Positions 36,642 to 45,992 of a DNA stretch of 64,000 nucleotides are shown here, piece by piece (positions within the stretch are counted from its first letter, which is position 1; every line of letters begins with the position of its first letter). Below the pieces are notes generated by a model. That model had not been told where the DNA came from. It saw only the letters and a program-made list of their open reading frames with translations, and did no database searches. The translations under genes were made by a program, and so were the position numbers. Source of the stretch: Planctomycetota bacterium (GTDB lineage Bacteria; Planctomycetota; Phycisphaerae; Phycisphaerales; SM1A02); NCBI GenBank assembly GCA_022574595.1, contig JACZRS010000008.1, positions 30,919 to 94,918 on the forward strand. The letters run 5' to 3'.

Positions 36642-36988
36642 TTGACTGCCTTTCATATTTAGAGGACGGCCTCAAGTTTTTCAAAGTTAGTGACTCGAAA
36701 ATTCGGACTCACTAGTAACGCGATGAACAGCTGCCAAAAGCGACAAAATTCTTATTATGCCCTTTTATGAGGTCCTGAGAGTGGTTTACAGAGGCGAAAC
36801 GGCATCCGGCCATGGCGCTTCCAGCCAAACTAAACCTGTATAAGGATGTGAGCAAAAGCAATCAATGGACTGCCGTTGAGCATTTTTAGTTAGGTGCAGG
36901 TAACTAATGCTAGATCACCCGGACCCCGCCATAGGCGGATCTGCGACTTCGCAAAGCCTCAGGTCCGGCTTAGTGCCAAGTGCCTTCT
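36642..36988. other. Gene-free stretch
   Basis: About 350 bases between two dockerin-type genes. Apart from the CCGGACC element at 36917 I see no gene or clear hairpin. Confidence 0.4.
36917..36972 (+). repeat. CCGGACC palindromic repeat, copy 2
   Basis: Begins ACCCGGACCCCGCCATAGGC, has ATCTGCGACTTCGC in the middle and ends GCCTCAGGTCCGGCTTAG. It is close to copy 1 and lies 16 bases from the stop of the gene at 36989. Confidence 0.8.
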
Positions 36989-38563
36989 TCACCCACAAGG
37001 CCCCCAATTGGCGAAGAGGATGAGCAGGTCTTTGGTGTCAACCGCACCACTGCCATCGAAATCAGCTGATCCCCCTGTTCCCCATTGGGCGAATAGGACT
37101 AGGAGATCAGCTACACTTACATTGCCTGATAAATCCAGATCCCATGGGCAAGGGGCGGGTTCACAAGAGTCCGGCGTGCCGTTGTGGTTTTTATCTTGTG
37201 CGGTGCCATCTGCTATGTCGCAGATATCGATTATGCCGTTGTTGTTGCAATCGTTGAGGCCTGCGAATAAGAAAACTGTACCGGAATTTTCGCCAGAATC
37301 ATCGTCATCTATCGCACTTATGATTGCTGTACCGTCGCTAGAGGATGATACTGCAAAGCCAAATTTATCACTTATATTGCCATCAGAAGCGGTTAGTTTA
37401 GCTTGCTCGATCCACTGCGATGTTTTGGGGTCGTAATGAAAAACGTAGGCTGAGCCGGATAGATTGCCGTTATCATCATCACCGATCGCTCCTATTATTG
37501 CGGTATCCTGGATTATTGAAACTTGATTGCCAAATAAATCTCCAGCGGCGGCATCTGATGCTGTGAGCTTCTGCTCCTGAATCCATAAAGACTTGCTTGA
37601 ATCGTAACGAAAGATATACGCAGAGCCGGATTGATCGCCAGCATCGTCGTTGCCAATAGCTCCGATTATTGCCAATTCACCTCCCGTTGCAAGCGAGAGC
37701 GTTGACCCAAACTTGTCCAATATATCACCATCAGATGCAAGGAGTTTCTGTTCCTCGATCCATGTTTTACTTTTCGCATCGTAGCGGAAAACAAAGACTG
37801 CGCCGGAATCACCGCCACCATCATCGTGGCGATGTGCTCCGATGAGCGCCGTCTCACCAATAAGACTGATGGAAAATCCAAACCAATCATGTGCTGCAGG
37901 ATCTGATGCAAATAGTATTTGTTCCTCCGACCAGATTCCCGTTTTAGTATTACGTCTAAAAACATATGCAGCTCCGGAAGACTGAAACACATCGCTATGG
38001 AAAATTGCACCGACTATTGCCACATCGCCATAAATTGATACCGATATGCCAAATAGAAAACCTTGAGTAGCATCAGAAGCCAACAATTTCTGCTCTTCGA
38101 TCCACATTGATGAAATTGGATCATAACGAAAGATGTAGGCTGCCCCTGATTCGCACAATTGATTGTTTTTACAGGCATCATCATCATTCGTTGCGCTAAT
38201 AATTGCATAGTTACCGTGAATTGCTACAGATGTACCAAAGCGATCAAACGCATCAGCATCAGAAGCAAGAAGTTTTTGCTCCTGCATCCAGTTGCCATTT
38301 TCATCAACGCGAAATATATAAGCGGAACCGGCATTGCCCCCTGCATCATCATCAACGTGTGCTCCGATTATCAAAGTTCCACAACTATCAGGGCAAAATG
38401 ATATCGCTTCTCCAAAGTGATCGCCGGGATCGCCATCATCAGGCAATATCTTACGCAACTCACTTGCACTACACTGCGCATAGCTTAGTGATGGCGCCAA
38501 GCAAATAATAATTACTAAACATAAGAAACAGGCATTTATGCTTATTGACTGGGCTTTTAACAT
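36989..38563 (-). CDS. Exported FG-GAP repeat protein with dockerin-like tail (2 of 4)
   Basis: Signal peptide with FLCLVIIICLAPSLSYAQ, then seven repeats of about 60 residues with the pattern DxFGxSVSIxGDxAIVGA...SGAAYIFRYD...WIEEQKLLASD. This is a classic FG-GAP propeller set. Before the tail is a Ca-binding-like CNNNGIIDICDIADG...DKNHNGTPDSCEP unit of the thrombospondin type 3 kind. The end is CPWDLDLSGNVSVADLLVLF and DFDGSGAVDTKDLLILFANW. The ATG at 38563 (MLKAQS) is preferred over one 13 codons upstream. Probably surface or secreted. Confidence 0.84.
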   Translation of the reverse strand: MLKAQSISINACFLCLVIIICLAPSLSYAQCSASELRKILPDDGDPGDHFGEAISFCPDSCGTLIIGAHVDDDAGGNAGSAYIFRVDENGNWMQEQKLLASDADAFDRFGTSVAIHGNYAIISATNDDDACKNNQLCESGAAYIFRYDPISSMWIEEQKLLASDATQGFLFGISVSIYGDVAIVGAIFHSDVFQSSGAAYVFRRNTKTGIWSEEQILFASDPAAHDWFGFSISLIGETALIGAHRHDDGGGDSGAVFVFRYDAKSKTWIEEQKLLASDGDILDKFGSTLSLATGGELAIIGAIGNDDAGDQSGSAYIFRYDSSKSLWIQEQKLTASDAAAGDLFGNQVSIIQDTAIIGAIGDDDNGNLSGSAYVFHYDPKTSQWIEQAKLTASDGNISDKFGFAVSSSSDGTAIISAIDDDDSGENSGTVFLFAGLNDCNNNGIIDICDIADGTAQDKNHNGTPDSCEPAPCPWDLDLSGNVSVADLLVLFAQWGTGGSADFDGSGAVDTKDLLILFANWGPCG

Positions 38564-38813
38564 TGCAATACCAGTGAGGTAAATCCTGTATTTGAGAAAC
38601 AAGGCATATGCGATAATAGGATAGAAATCCCATTAACACTTAATGAGTGTAGCACATTTAGGACCCATACCAACACTATAATTCACTCTCCGCGTAGATT
38701 ATCCTTCTTGCGGAAATATCGCACCTCCGGGTTATTACATGCTGTTTTTAATCTCAGATGACGGCGTACCCGCGGTTGCCAAATTCGTGCAATTGCAGTA
38801 AGCAAACTAAAAA
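38564..38813. other. Gene-free stretch
   Basis: About 250 bases between genes. No gene is visible; the upstream part should hold the promoter of the gene at 36989. The terminator at 38814 closes it. Confidence 0.35.
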
Positions 38814-38846
38814 GTGAGTCGGAGCGTTATCATCGCTCCGACTCAC
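38814..38846 (-). terminator. Rho-independent terminator
   Basis: GTGAGTCGGAGCG and CGCTCCGACTCAC are a perfect 13-base stem with a seven-base loop. On the minus strand TTTTTAG follows. It ends the gene at 38875. Confidence 0.88.
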
Positions 38847-38874
38847 TGTTATTGACTAGTACACAGTGCCTTTC

Positions 38875-40023
38875 TTACGGGCACGGCCCCCAGTTGGCGA
38901 AGAGGATTAGTAGATCACTGGTTCCTACAGCACCGCGTTCGTCGAAGTCGGCTGAGCCCCCTGTTCCCCATTGGGCGAACAGCTCTAGCAGATCGCTTGT
39001 GCCTACGGATCCACTTCCATCGAGATCCCACGGGCATGGATCGGGGAGGAACAGCACGGACGCGGCCGCTAGTAGACTGCCCGAGCCGGGTTGAACCAAA
39101 ACCCTGATCAGATCACCAGTAACGCCGTCGTAACAAACCACCGAGGCGTTGGCCTGGCTGGCGACGTACATATCCCCCACGCCGTCGCCGTTGTCGTCGG
39201 GGCCGAACATAAACCCGTGCGGGTTGCTCAAACCACCGCTACCGGCGGGGACGAAGACCTCACCCTCAAGTCCTGTTTCCCCATTGAATCGCACCATGCT
39301 GTTGCCGCCGCCGTTGGCGATATACAGCATGCCGTCGGTGTGAAAAACCAGGCCGCGGCCGCTAAAGTATCCCGCTCCGCCGCTGAGGAATTGATCAATG
39401 TACTGCCCGGTGGCACCATTGAATCGAAAGATGATGCCGTTGGCCGCGCTTGTGCCGTAAAACTCGGGCACACCGTCTTTGGTCACATCCGGGCCGAAGA
39501 CCATGAACTCCGCGTTGTTGTAATTCCCACCCGAGTTCGCGTTGATGAACACACCTCCAAAATTTCCGGTGGGTCCATCGTACCACAAGACCCGATTGAA
39601 GCCGCTGTTATTGAGTACATAGAGATCGTCCACACCGTCGCCGTTGCGGTCCGGGCCAAAAACTAGATCAACCGGGTTGGTCAAGAGCGCGCTGGCGAAG
39701 ATACTGCCGTGGATCGGAGCGCCGGTTATGCCATCATAGCGATGCACAGCTTGGCTCTGCAATCCGATGACGTAGACATCTTCGAGTCCATCGTTGTTTC
39801 CGTCCGGCCCCCAGATCATGTTATGCGGAAAAGCCAGCCCGCCTCCGTTTACCGGAACGAACTGACTGATGAAGTTGCCGTTCTCATCAATACGATTCAC
39901 CTTATGCCCGAGACAGTCGGCTACCAGAATGTCTCCTGCCTGAGCGATGTGAACCCACGAACCCGCGAGCAAACCGGCTCCCAAGAATCCCAATACCCTC
40001 AGCTTTCCAGTGCGATTTTTCAT
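38875..40023 (-). CDS. Exported beta-propeller protein with dockerin-like tail (3 of 4)
   Basis: Signal peptide KLRVLGFLGAGLLAGSWVHIAQAG, then about five to six NHL/Vgb-like repeats with the motif LVFGPDxNGDGVxDLYVxN...VLWYDGxTG, where DxNxDGxxD loops look calcium-binding. The tail reads CPWDLDGSGSVGTSDLLELF, then DFDERGAVGTSDLLILFANW and GPCP. AAGGAG seven bases before the ATG at 40023 fixes the start. Base composition is visibly GC-richer than the genes before 38.5 kb. Confidence 0.82.
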   Translation of the reverse strand: MKNRTGKLRVLGFLGAGLLAGSWVHIAQAGDILVADCLGHKVNRIDENGNFISQFVPVNGGGLAFPHNMIWGPDGNNDGLEDVYVIGLQSQAVHRYDGITGAPIHGSIFASALLTNPVDLVFGPDRNGDGVDDLYVLNNSGFNRVLWYDGPTGNFGGVFINANSGGNYNNAEFMVFGPDVTKDGVPEFYGTSAANGIIFRFNGATGQYIDQFLSGGAGYFSGRGLVFHTDGMLYIANGGGNSMVRFNGETGLEGEVFVPAGSGGLSNPHGFMFGPDDNGDGVGDMYVASQANASVVCYDGVTGDLIRVLVQPGSGSLLAAASVLFLPDPCPWDLDGSGSVGTSDLLELFAQWGTGGSADFDERGAVGTSDLLILFANWGPCP

Positions 40024-40339
40024 TTGCATCTCCTTTGGTTCAGTTATCTTTTGAAGGTTCTTCGTGCGCCCTGCAACGAATGCGCAGCTCCTATTGCAGA
40101 AAAGGCAGAACACCCATCGCTAATGGGGAATCCGCACCAGCCGCCCATTTCTGCCGCCAAATCAGAAATTTTTATTTATCGCTGGCGACAATTAATTTCG
40201 CTCCATCAGCTGAATTGGTATGCGTCCCTCGCCGTTAAAACGCAATATGGCCACCACGCCCTGCCAAATTCAGTGCCTTAGTGTAAACGAGCGGGCGGTT
40301 TGTGAACCTTATAACTTGGGCTTGACGGACCATGTGCCT
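40024..40339. other. Gene-free stretch
   Basis: About 315 bases. No gene, terminator or repeat family recognised; it should hold the promoter of the gene at 38875. Confidence 0.35.
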
Positions 40340-41860
40340 TTAGTCGTCTTTGGGATCTGTTGGTGGCGCAACACTTCGCCCTGTTTCCTTATATTGGGTC
40401 AGGATAGATGTCAGCTGCTGAACCATCTCGGGATACTGATCGTAGAGGTTGGTCATCTCGGTGGGGTCGCGCTCAAGGTTATAGAGTTGCCCATCAGGAG
40501 CGTCGGTGGGAACCTTGGCTTCAGGAAGACTCCATCCCCCGGAACCCCGAGCAAGGATGAGCTTCCACGGGCCGAGGCGAATGGCGAATATACCATTGAT
40601 GCCATGGTGCACCACTGCGCGGTCGGCGATGTGTTCGGAGCGCTGACCTTGAAGCAGCGGCAAAAGGCTCACGCTATCCTCACCGGCATCGGTCGCAAGC
40701 TCCTCACCAATGATCGCTGCACACGTTGCCAGGAGATCGCCCAGCCAGATCGTCTGCTGGCAAGTGGACCCCTCGGCAATCACTCCAGGCCAGCGCGCGA
40801 TGAATGGCACACGGTGGCCGCCTTCCCAGGCATCGGACTTGCGCCCGCGGTAAATGTGGTTTGCCTGGTGCTCGTATTGTGCAGTGGACTTTCGGGTCAT
40901 CGTGGAGCCGTTGTCACTAGTTACGATGATAAGCGTGTTATTCGCCTGATGGTTTCGCTTGAGTGCATCAAGGACCAGTCCGATCGAGGCATCGACCTGG
41001 ACCACGAAGTCGCCGTAGGGACCGGCTTTACTGGCACCGATGAACTCCTCGGTTGGCACCACCGGCGTGTGGGGAGCGGTAAGTGGAAGGTAGAGGAAGA
41101 ACGGTCGAGCGGGATCCAATGCAGCCTGTTCATCCAGGAATTCGATCGCCTTGTCCATCAGTGTGGGCATGACCTGGATGTGCTCAAAGCCGGGTGCTAT
41201 CGGGCCGCCTCTCCACATGCGCAATCCCGTCGATCGCGCGATGATATCGGTAGGCGCGGCCACGACTTGATCATCTTTAAGATAGCAGTAGGGCAGCATG
41301 TCCAGCGATGCTGGGATTCCGAAGAAACTATCGAAGCCGACAGAGTTAGGCCCGTTGGTGACCGGTTTGTCGTAGTCGACCTTAGTCACATCCTCGTTCG
41401 AGGCATCGGAGAGGGGCTTGCCATCGAGCGTACTCCAATCCATTCCCAGGTGCCACTTGCCTATGCACGCTGTGTAGTAGCCGTGGGATCGCAGGAACGA
41501 AGCAACTGTTGTTCTCTTCGGGTCGATGAGGTGAGGGGAGACGCCCCAGAGGACGCCACGTTTCAGCCGCGTGCGCCAGGCGTAGCGGCCTGTAAGTATA
41601 CCGTAGCGCGTTGGCGTGCAGACTGCCGATCCGGAATGTGCATCGGTGAAGCGCATTCCCTGGGCCGCGAGTCTATCCAGGTTCGGCGTGGGGATCTTCG
41701 AATCCGGGTTGTAGCAAAGAGGATCACCATAACCCAGGTCATCAGCGAGGATGAAGATGATGTTGGGACGATCATCCGGTTCGGCCACCACCGCGTCGGC
41801 AACTGTAGTACTCAATAATAACGCTGCTATGGCAAGAAGTGGCATTATTATATATCGCAT
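40340..41860 (-). CDS. Type I sulfatase (arylsulfatase family)
   Basis: Exported enzyme with signal MRYIIMPLLAIAALLLSTTV. NIIFILADDLGYGD holds the metal Asp pair. SAVCTPTRYGILTGR has Cys81 in the CxPxR motif, to be converted to formylglycine. IGKWHLG and VTSDNGS complete the active site. Hydrolyses sulfate esters, in planctomycetes often of marine polysaccharides; the substrate is unknown. No maturase gene is in the window. The start is MRYI at 41860. The long opposite-strand frame over this gene is a shadow. Confidence 0.92.
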   Translation of the reverse strand: MRYIIMPLLAIAALLLSTTVADAVVAEPDDRPNIIFILADDLGYGDPLCYNPDSKIPTPNLDRLAAQGMRFTDAHSGSAVCTPTRYGILTGRYAWRTRLKRGVLWGVSPHLIDPKRTTVASFLRSHGYYTACIGKWHLGMDWSTLDGKPLSDASNEDVTKVDYDKPVTNGPNSVGFDSFFGIPASLDMLPYCYLKDDQVVAAPTDIIARSTGLRMWRGGPIAPGFEHIQVMPTLMDKAIEFLDEQAALDPARPFFLYLPLTAPHTPVVPTEEFIGASKAGPYGDFVVQVDASIGLVLDALKRNHQANNTLIIVTSDNGSTMTRKSTAQYEHQANHIYRGRKSDAWEGGHRVPFIARWPGVIAEGSTCQQTIWLGDLLATCAAIIGEELATDAGEDSVSLLPLLQGQRSEHIADRAVVHHGINGIFAIRLGPWKLILARGSGGWSLPEAKVPTDAPDGQLYNLERDPTEMTNLYDQYPEMVQQLTSILTQYKETGRSVAPPTDPKDD

Positions 41861-41902
41861 TGCAGTCTCCAAGGTTTCAGTAGATGCGCGTTGCAGGCGG
41901 TG

Positions 41903-43462
41903 CTACGGACACAGCCCCCAATTGGCGAATAGGATGAGCAGATCGCTGGTTCCTACAGCGCCGCTTTCGTCAAAGTCGGCTGGTCCTGCTGTACTCCATT
42001 GAGCGAAGAGTACAAGCAGGTCACTTGTGCTGACTGATCCTGAGCTGTCTAGATCCCACGGACACTTTCCAAGGGGAACGCCGTCGAGGAACAGCACCCA
42101 CACCGCTCCACGATAAGCACCTCCATCGTCATCGAAGGGTGCTCCCACGGCCAAGCCGGTAATGCCGTCGCCGTCCAGATCACCCAGAGAGGCCAACGAA
42201 CTGCCGAATCGATCGTCGATATCCAGGGTGCCGGTGAAGCCTCCTTGGGTGTAGCTGATTTTCTGATGGGATTTGACGGTGCCGTCGGTGTTGAGGAACA
42301 GCGTCCACACCGCGCCGCGGTTGCAGTAGCCTTTAATAGGTTCACAAGGCCCATCGCTCCCATCGTCGTCGCGTGGTGCGCCCACGGCCAGGTCGCTCAC
42401 GCCGTCGCCATCGAGATCACCTAGCCTGGCCACTGACCCGCCGAAGAAATCGGAATCGTCCAAGACGCCGGCGAAGCCGCCTTGCGTAGAGCTGATTTTC
42501 TGGTGGCTCTTGACTGTTCCGTCGGTGTTGAGGAACAGGATCCACACCGCACCGCGGTTCGACTGAGGTGGGCCGCCCCCATCGTCATCACCCGCTGCGC
42601 CCACGGCCAGGTCTACCACGCTATCGCCATCAAGATCGCCTAGCCTGGCCACTGACCCGCCGAAGAAATCGGAATCGTCCAAGACGCCGGTGAAACCGCC
42701 TTGCGTGTCACTGATCTTCTGATGCGACTTAACTGTGCCGTCGGTGTTGAGGAACAGCACCCACACCGCTCCGCGCAATGGGCCCCCGTCACCATCGCCG
42801 ACTACCCCCACGGCCAGGTCACCCACTCCGTCGCCATCGAGATCACCTAACGAGGCCACTGAGCTGCCGAACCGATCGTAATCATCCAGAATTCCAGTGA
42901 AGCCACCCTCGGTGTCGCTTATCTTCTGATGTGACTTCACAGTGCCATTAGTGTTGAGGAACAGCACCCACACCGCACCTCGGTTGAGGCCACCATCGTC
43001 ATCATTGATAGCCCCCAAGGCCAGATCGACCACACCGTCACCGTCGAGATCACCTAGCGCGGCCAACGAGAAGGCGAAAGAATCGTTATCATCCAGCGTG
43101 CCGGTGAATCCGCCTTGCGTATCGCTAATCTTCTGCTGCGACTTGACCGACCCGTCTACGTTGAGGAACAGGATCCACACCGCACCGTGATCACAACAGT
43201 CCCCATCGTCATCGCCCCATACCCCCGCGGCCATATCGGTAACGCCGTCACCATCTAGATCGCCCAGTACGGCCAGCGAGACACCAAAAAAATCGATATC
43301 ATTTAGTGTCCCGGTGAAGCCGCCCTGGGTGTCGCTGATCTTCTGGTGCGACAGGACCGTGCCGGGCTGGGCCTGTGCACGCTGGCCGCTCATTATCACT
43401 GCTAGCGCTATTAGTGCAACGATGTGTGAACGTTTAGTTGAAACTGAGCATGCGTACATCAT
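41903..43462 (-). CDS. Exported FG-GAP repeat protein with dockerin-like tail (4 of 4)
   Basis: Signal IVALIALAVIMSGQRAQAQ, then seven near-identical repeats of about 63 residues: HQKISDTQGGFTGTLDD, DxFGSSLASLGDLDGDGV, DLAVGAxxDDDGG and RGAVWVLFLNTDGTVKS. This is the FG-GAP type, with DLDGDGV Ca-binding loops. The tail is CPWDLDSSGSVSTSDLLVLF and DFDESGAVGTSDLLILFANW. AAGGAG precedes two adjacent ATGs at 43462 and 43459. Repeats are very similar in DNA too, implying recent duplication or conversion. Confidence 0.85.
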   Translation of the reverse strand: MMYACSVSTKRSHIVALIALAVIMSGQRAQAQPGTVLSHQKISDTQGGFTGTLNDIDFFGVSLAVLGDLDGDGVTDMAAGVWGDDDGDCCDHGAVWILFLNVDGSVKSQQKISDTQGGFTGTLDDNDSFAFSLAALGDLDGDGVVDLALGAINDDDGGLNRGAVWVLFLNTNGTVKSHQKISDTEGGFTGILDDYDRFGSSVASLGDLDGDGVGDLAVGVVGDGDGGPLRGAVWVLFLNTDGTVKSHQKISDTQGGFTGVLDDSDFFGGSVARLGDLDGDSVVDLAVGAAGDDDGGGPPQSNRGAVWILFLNTDGTVKSHQKISSTQGGFAGVLDDSDFFGGSVARLGDLDGDGVSDLAVGAPRDDDGSDGPCEPIKGYCNRGAVWTLFLNTDGTVKSHQKISYTQGGFTGTLDIDDRFGSSLASLGDLDGDGITGLAVGAPFDDDGGAYRGAVWVLFLDGVPLGKCPWDLDSSGSVSTSDLLVLFAQWSTAGPADFDESGAVGTSDLLILFANWGLCP

Positions 43463-44144
43463 TGGACTCCTTGTGCCAAAGTGTGTAGCTTTGGACTTGA
43501 GACTAAGTAGGTTGTGATTAGGCAGGTCGAATCCTGGCCTACACACTGCATAAGTGGTCGTACAGTTATACCAATCTTCCCTGTAGAATCGGAATGGCCA
43601 CCCCGCATATAGATGTTACACAGATATCGTCTGGGCAAGTCTGCCAGAAATACTTAATCAACGAAGAACTTTTCAATACATCGCTGTTGAGTTGGTAGCT
43701 GGCTGTGATTACACTAAAAACGGCCGCGCCGGCTTTATTTTATAAGGGTGCTGGTGGGATTTGTGAGGGTAGCTGCACCTACGCAGGGGCAAGCGCTGCG
43801 GCTAAACGGGGGTATGGTTTGCTTAACAAAAATTATCTCAGTTCCGACGCGACCAGCCGTCGCTTTGTGCCCCGATGCCTTGATGCCACATTGCCACATT
43901 GCCACATTGCCAAAATGGGACGCTGCGCGTCTCCCGCTAAACTTGCTGCTGGGGCTACGCGTGAACCCGTGCCTATGCCATCTTCCTGATGCGCAAAAAC
44001 GGCGCGTTTTCATTGTTCATACGCACAACGGTTTGACTCAAAGCAGCAGCTACGCCGATAACACCAATTGGTAATTCTTGGGAATAGGGGGATTGTTGTG
44101 GTCGTTGTGCGCGCGTTTTTAAGTTCGTTTAAGGAAGTTCGAGC
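43463..44144. other. Gene-free stretch with repeats
   Basis: About 680 bases. It contains a TTTAGCCG-family half-element near 43789-43810 (GCAAGCGCTGCGGCTAAACG), three tandem copies of GCCACATT at 43885-43908, and a possible palindrome AAAACGGCGCGTTTT at 43996-44010. A 92-codon minus-strand frame spans these repeats and is judged spurious. Confidence 0.5.
43885..43908 (+). repeat. Three tandem copies of GCCACATT
   Basis: Three exact eight-base units followed by GCC. Confidence 0.85.
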
Positions 44145-45986
44145 TTGACGGAATTTGAAGATCAAAGAGAGATCATTCGCACAATCCAGATTCTGGACCG
44201 CGATGCAGTGGATGAGATTGCGGACACGATCGGGTCGGTAATAGAGCGCTTTCGCCAGGCTACACAGACTCTGACCGCGCAGCTTGATCAAGCACAGCAA
44301 AGCAAAGAAGATGCGGATCGCGCTGCTGGTGATTTGCAGCAGAGATTGCACATCGGCGTTCAATTACTAAGAGCACTTGAAGAACGCGGGGATGAGATAA
44401 AAGATATTGGCCAGACACTTGATAGCCGTAAACAATTGGCACTCGAAGCTGAGCAAAGGCTAGAGGAGAAGTTTGCGGAATTTGATCAGCGCTTAGGCGA
44501 AGCAGTAACTAAATTTGAGCAGCAAACACAAAATACTTCCGATGGTATTTTGGAGCGCACAGTAGCGGTTTCCGAGCTAGTAGAATCCGCAGAAGTGAAC
44601 GTCGCCCTCATGGCCAGGCGCATATCGCAAGCGCTTGAGCAAACAATCGCGCAACCAAGTGAAGTGCGACCATCTCTTACGCCTCCATCGATTAGTGCTG
44701 TAGCTAGTGCTGTGGATAGTGAATCTACACAAATAGATGAGCAGCAAACTGCGGAATCCCAGGTAGAAGCAACCGAGCCGTTATCACAACAACCTTCAAT
44801 ATCAACTGAAGAAATAGATGAGTTGATAACATCTGGCGATGTTCTAAAAAGCGAACTCAATCAGCTATCTACTCTTTGCGAACAATTAAAAACTGCGCAG
44901 CAAGCCGCCAAGGCAGACAAAGAGAAAGTTGGCAACGATTTTGTAGATGATGAAAAAGAATTATTACAAGCAGAGCCGTTGATAGACATGCCGGTAACTC
45001 AAGCGCCAACGGAACTATACGCTCCTATTAGCAGGCTTAATACACTTTTAGATCAGCTAAAACAAACAACCCTCGATCATCAACAGCAGCGATTTATCAA
45101 GGCTGCGGAGTTTGCAGTATCAGGCATGCGCGATCTAGTTGAAACTGTTGAGGGGCCGCTAAAGGTAGATGCCAGAGACTTTGAGCTTGACTCTGAGAAC
45201 TTTGACTTGCGTGGTTGCATTGATGAGGTATTTGCACTTATTACGCTTAGTGCTGAAAAAGCGCAAATAAAACTTGTTCAATGCGTCCACGAAGATGTGC
45301 AATCTTTAGTGCTAGGCGATCAGGGGCGATTAATACGAGCACTAGTTCTAGCAATCGGACAAGCTATCAAGCAGGCCACTTTAGGTGAAGTAATACTGAA
45401 TGTAACCATCGATTACAAAACCGATGACCTAACTAATCTACGTTTTGCGATAAAAGAACAAAGACCTGCAAACGCAGTAATACCAACTGAAACTGAAACG
45501 CAAAGCCAACCTCTAAGCCAAGAGCAAAATGCGTTTAGTGATACAGATTTCTCCAGCGGAGTGTTTGGCAGGCTTATAGAACAACTGCACGGCAACTTTG
45601 GTGTTGATGCTGATGAGTCCGAAGGCTTTTCGCTTTGGTTTTGTATTACGTTCGGCAAATCGCTTGAAGTGGTTGATGATCGCCGAGCCCATGCACGCTT
45701 GCCACAGGAAGAACTCAAATGCAATCTAGGCGAGGTGATGGATTTATCATTAGGGGGCATGCAATTGCGCTGTAAGCGCGTGCCTAAGGGAGACTATATT
45801 GATATTGAACTAACAAGCGAAGATATGACGCTCGACCTCAAAGGTGAAGTGGTTAGAAGTAAGAAGCTGGGCTTCCGTAAATATGAGATCGGAGTGAGAT
45901 TCCAGGATGTTGATCCGGAAACTGCAAAACTAATAACACAGTTTTCTCTAAACCACTTGTTCCGTCCAATAATGGGACCGGAGTAG
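44145..45986 (+). CDS. Coiled coil, degenerate kinase core and PilZ fusion
   Basis: Residues 1-290 are charged coiled coil with a linker. Residues 290-350 (SRLNTLLDQLKQTTLDHQQQ...AVSGMRDLVETVEG) look like a DHp helix pair without the phospho-His. Residues 350-500 follow the HATPase layout (NFDLRGCIDEVFALITLSAE, VLGDQGRLIRALVLAIGQAI) but lack the N-box Asn and Gly loops. Residues 510-605 are a PilZ domain with DRRAHAR and DLSLGGMQ, the c-di-GMP-binding motifs. So it is probably a scaffold that reads c-di-GMP, not a kinase. The TTG start follows AAGGAAG by 7 bases. Confidence 0.75.
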   Translation: MTEFEDQREIIRTIQILDRDAVDEIADTIGSVIERFRQATQTLTAQLDQAQQSKEDADRAAGDLQQRLHIGVQLLRALEERGDEIKDIGQTLDSRKQLALEAEQRLEEKFAEFDQRLGEAVTKFEQQTQNTSDGILERTVAVSELVESAEVNVALMARRISQALEQTIAQPSEVRPSLTPPSISAVASAVDSESTQIDEQQTAESQVEATEPLSQQPSISTEEIDELITSGDVLKSELNQLSTLCEQLKTAQQAAKADKEKVGNDFVDDEKELLQAEPLIDMPVTQAPTELYAPISRLNTLLDQLKQTTLDHQQQRFIKAAEFAVSGMRDLVETVEGPLKVDARDFELDSENFDLRGCIDEVFALITLSAEKAQIKLVQCVHEDVQSLVLGDQGRLIRALVLAIGQAIKQATLGEVILNVTIDYKTDDLTNLRFAIKEQRPANAVIPTETETQSQPLSQEQNAFSDTDFSSGVFGRLIEQLHGNFGVDADESEGFSLWFCITFGKSLEVVDDRRAHARLPQEELKCNLGEVMDLSLGGMQLRCKRVPKGDYIDIELTSEDMTLDLKGEVVRSKKLGFRKYEIGVRFQDVDPETAKLITQFSLNHLFRPIMGPE

Positions 45987-45992
45987 AAGAAA

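Noticed and set aside
36894-37436. A 180-codon plus-strand frame over the end of the second dockerin gene
   Set aside because: It runs through the CCGGACC repeat and opposes a well-supported coding sequence.
39091-39666. A 191-codon plus-strand frame within the third dockerin-type gene
   Set aside because: The opposite strand carries a signal peptide, repeats and the dockerin tail; this frame is a shadow.
40220-41818. A 532-codon plus-strand frame opposite the sulfatase
   Set aside because: The minus strand has a complete sulfatase with all active-site motifs. The plus frame has no family features and is a product of GC-rich codon usage.
43735-44013. A 92-codon minus-strand frame between 43.7 and 44.0 kb
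   Set aside because: It consists mostly of the GCCACATT tandem and TTTAGCCG-type repeat sequence, with no ribosome site or family features.
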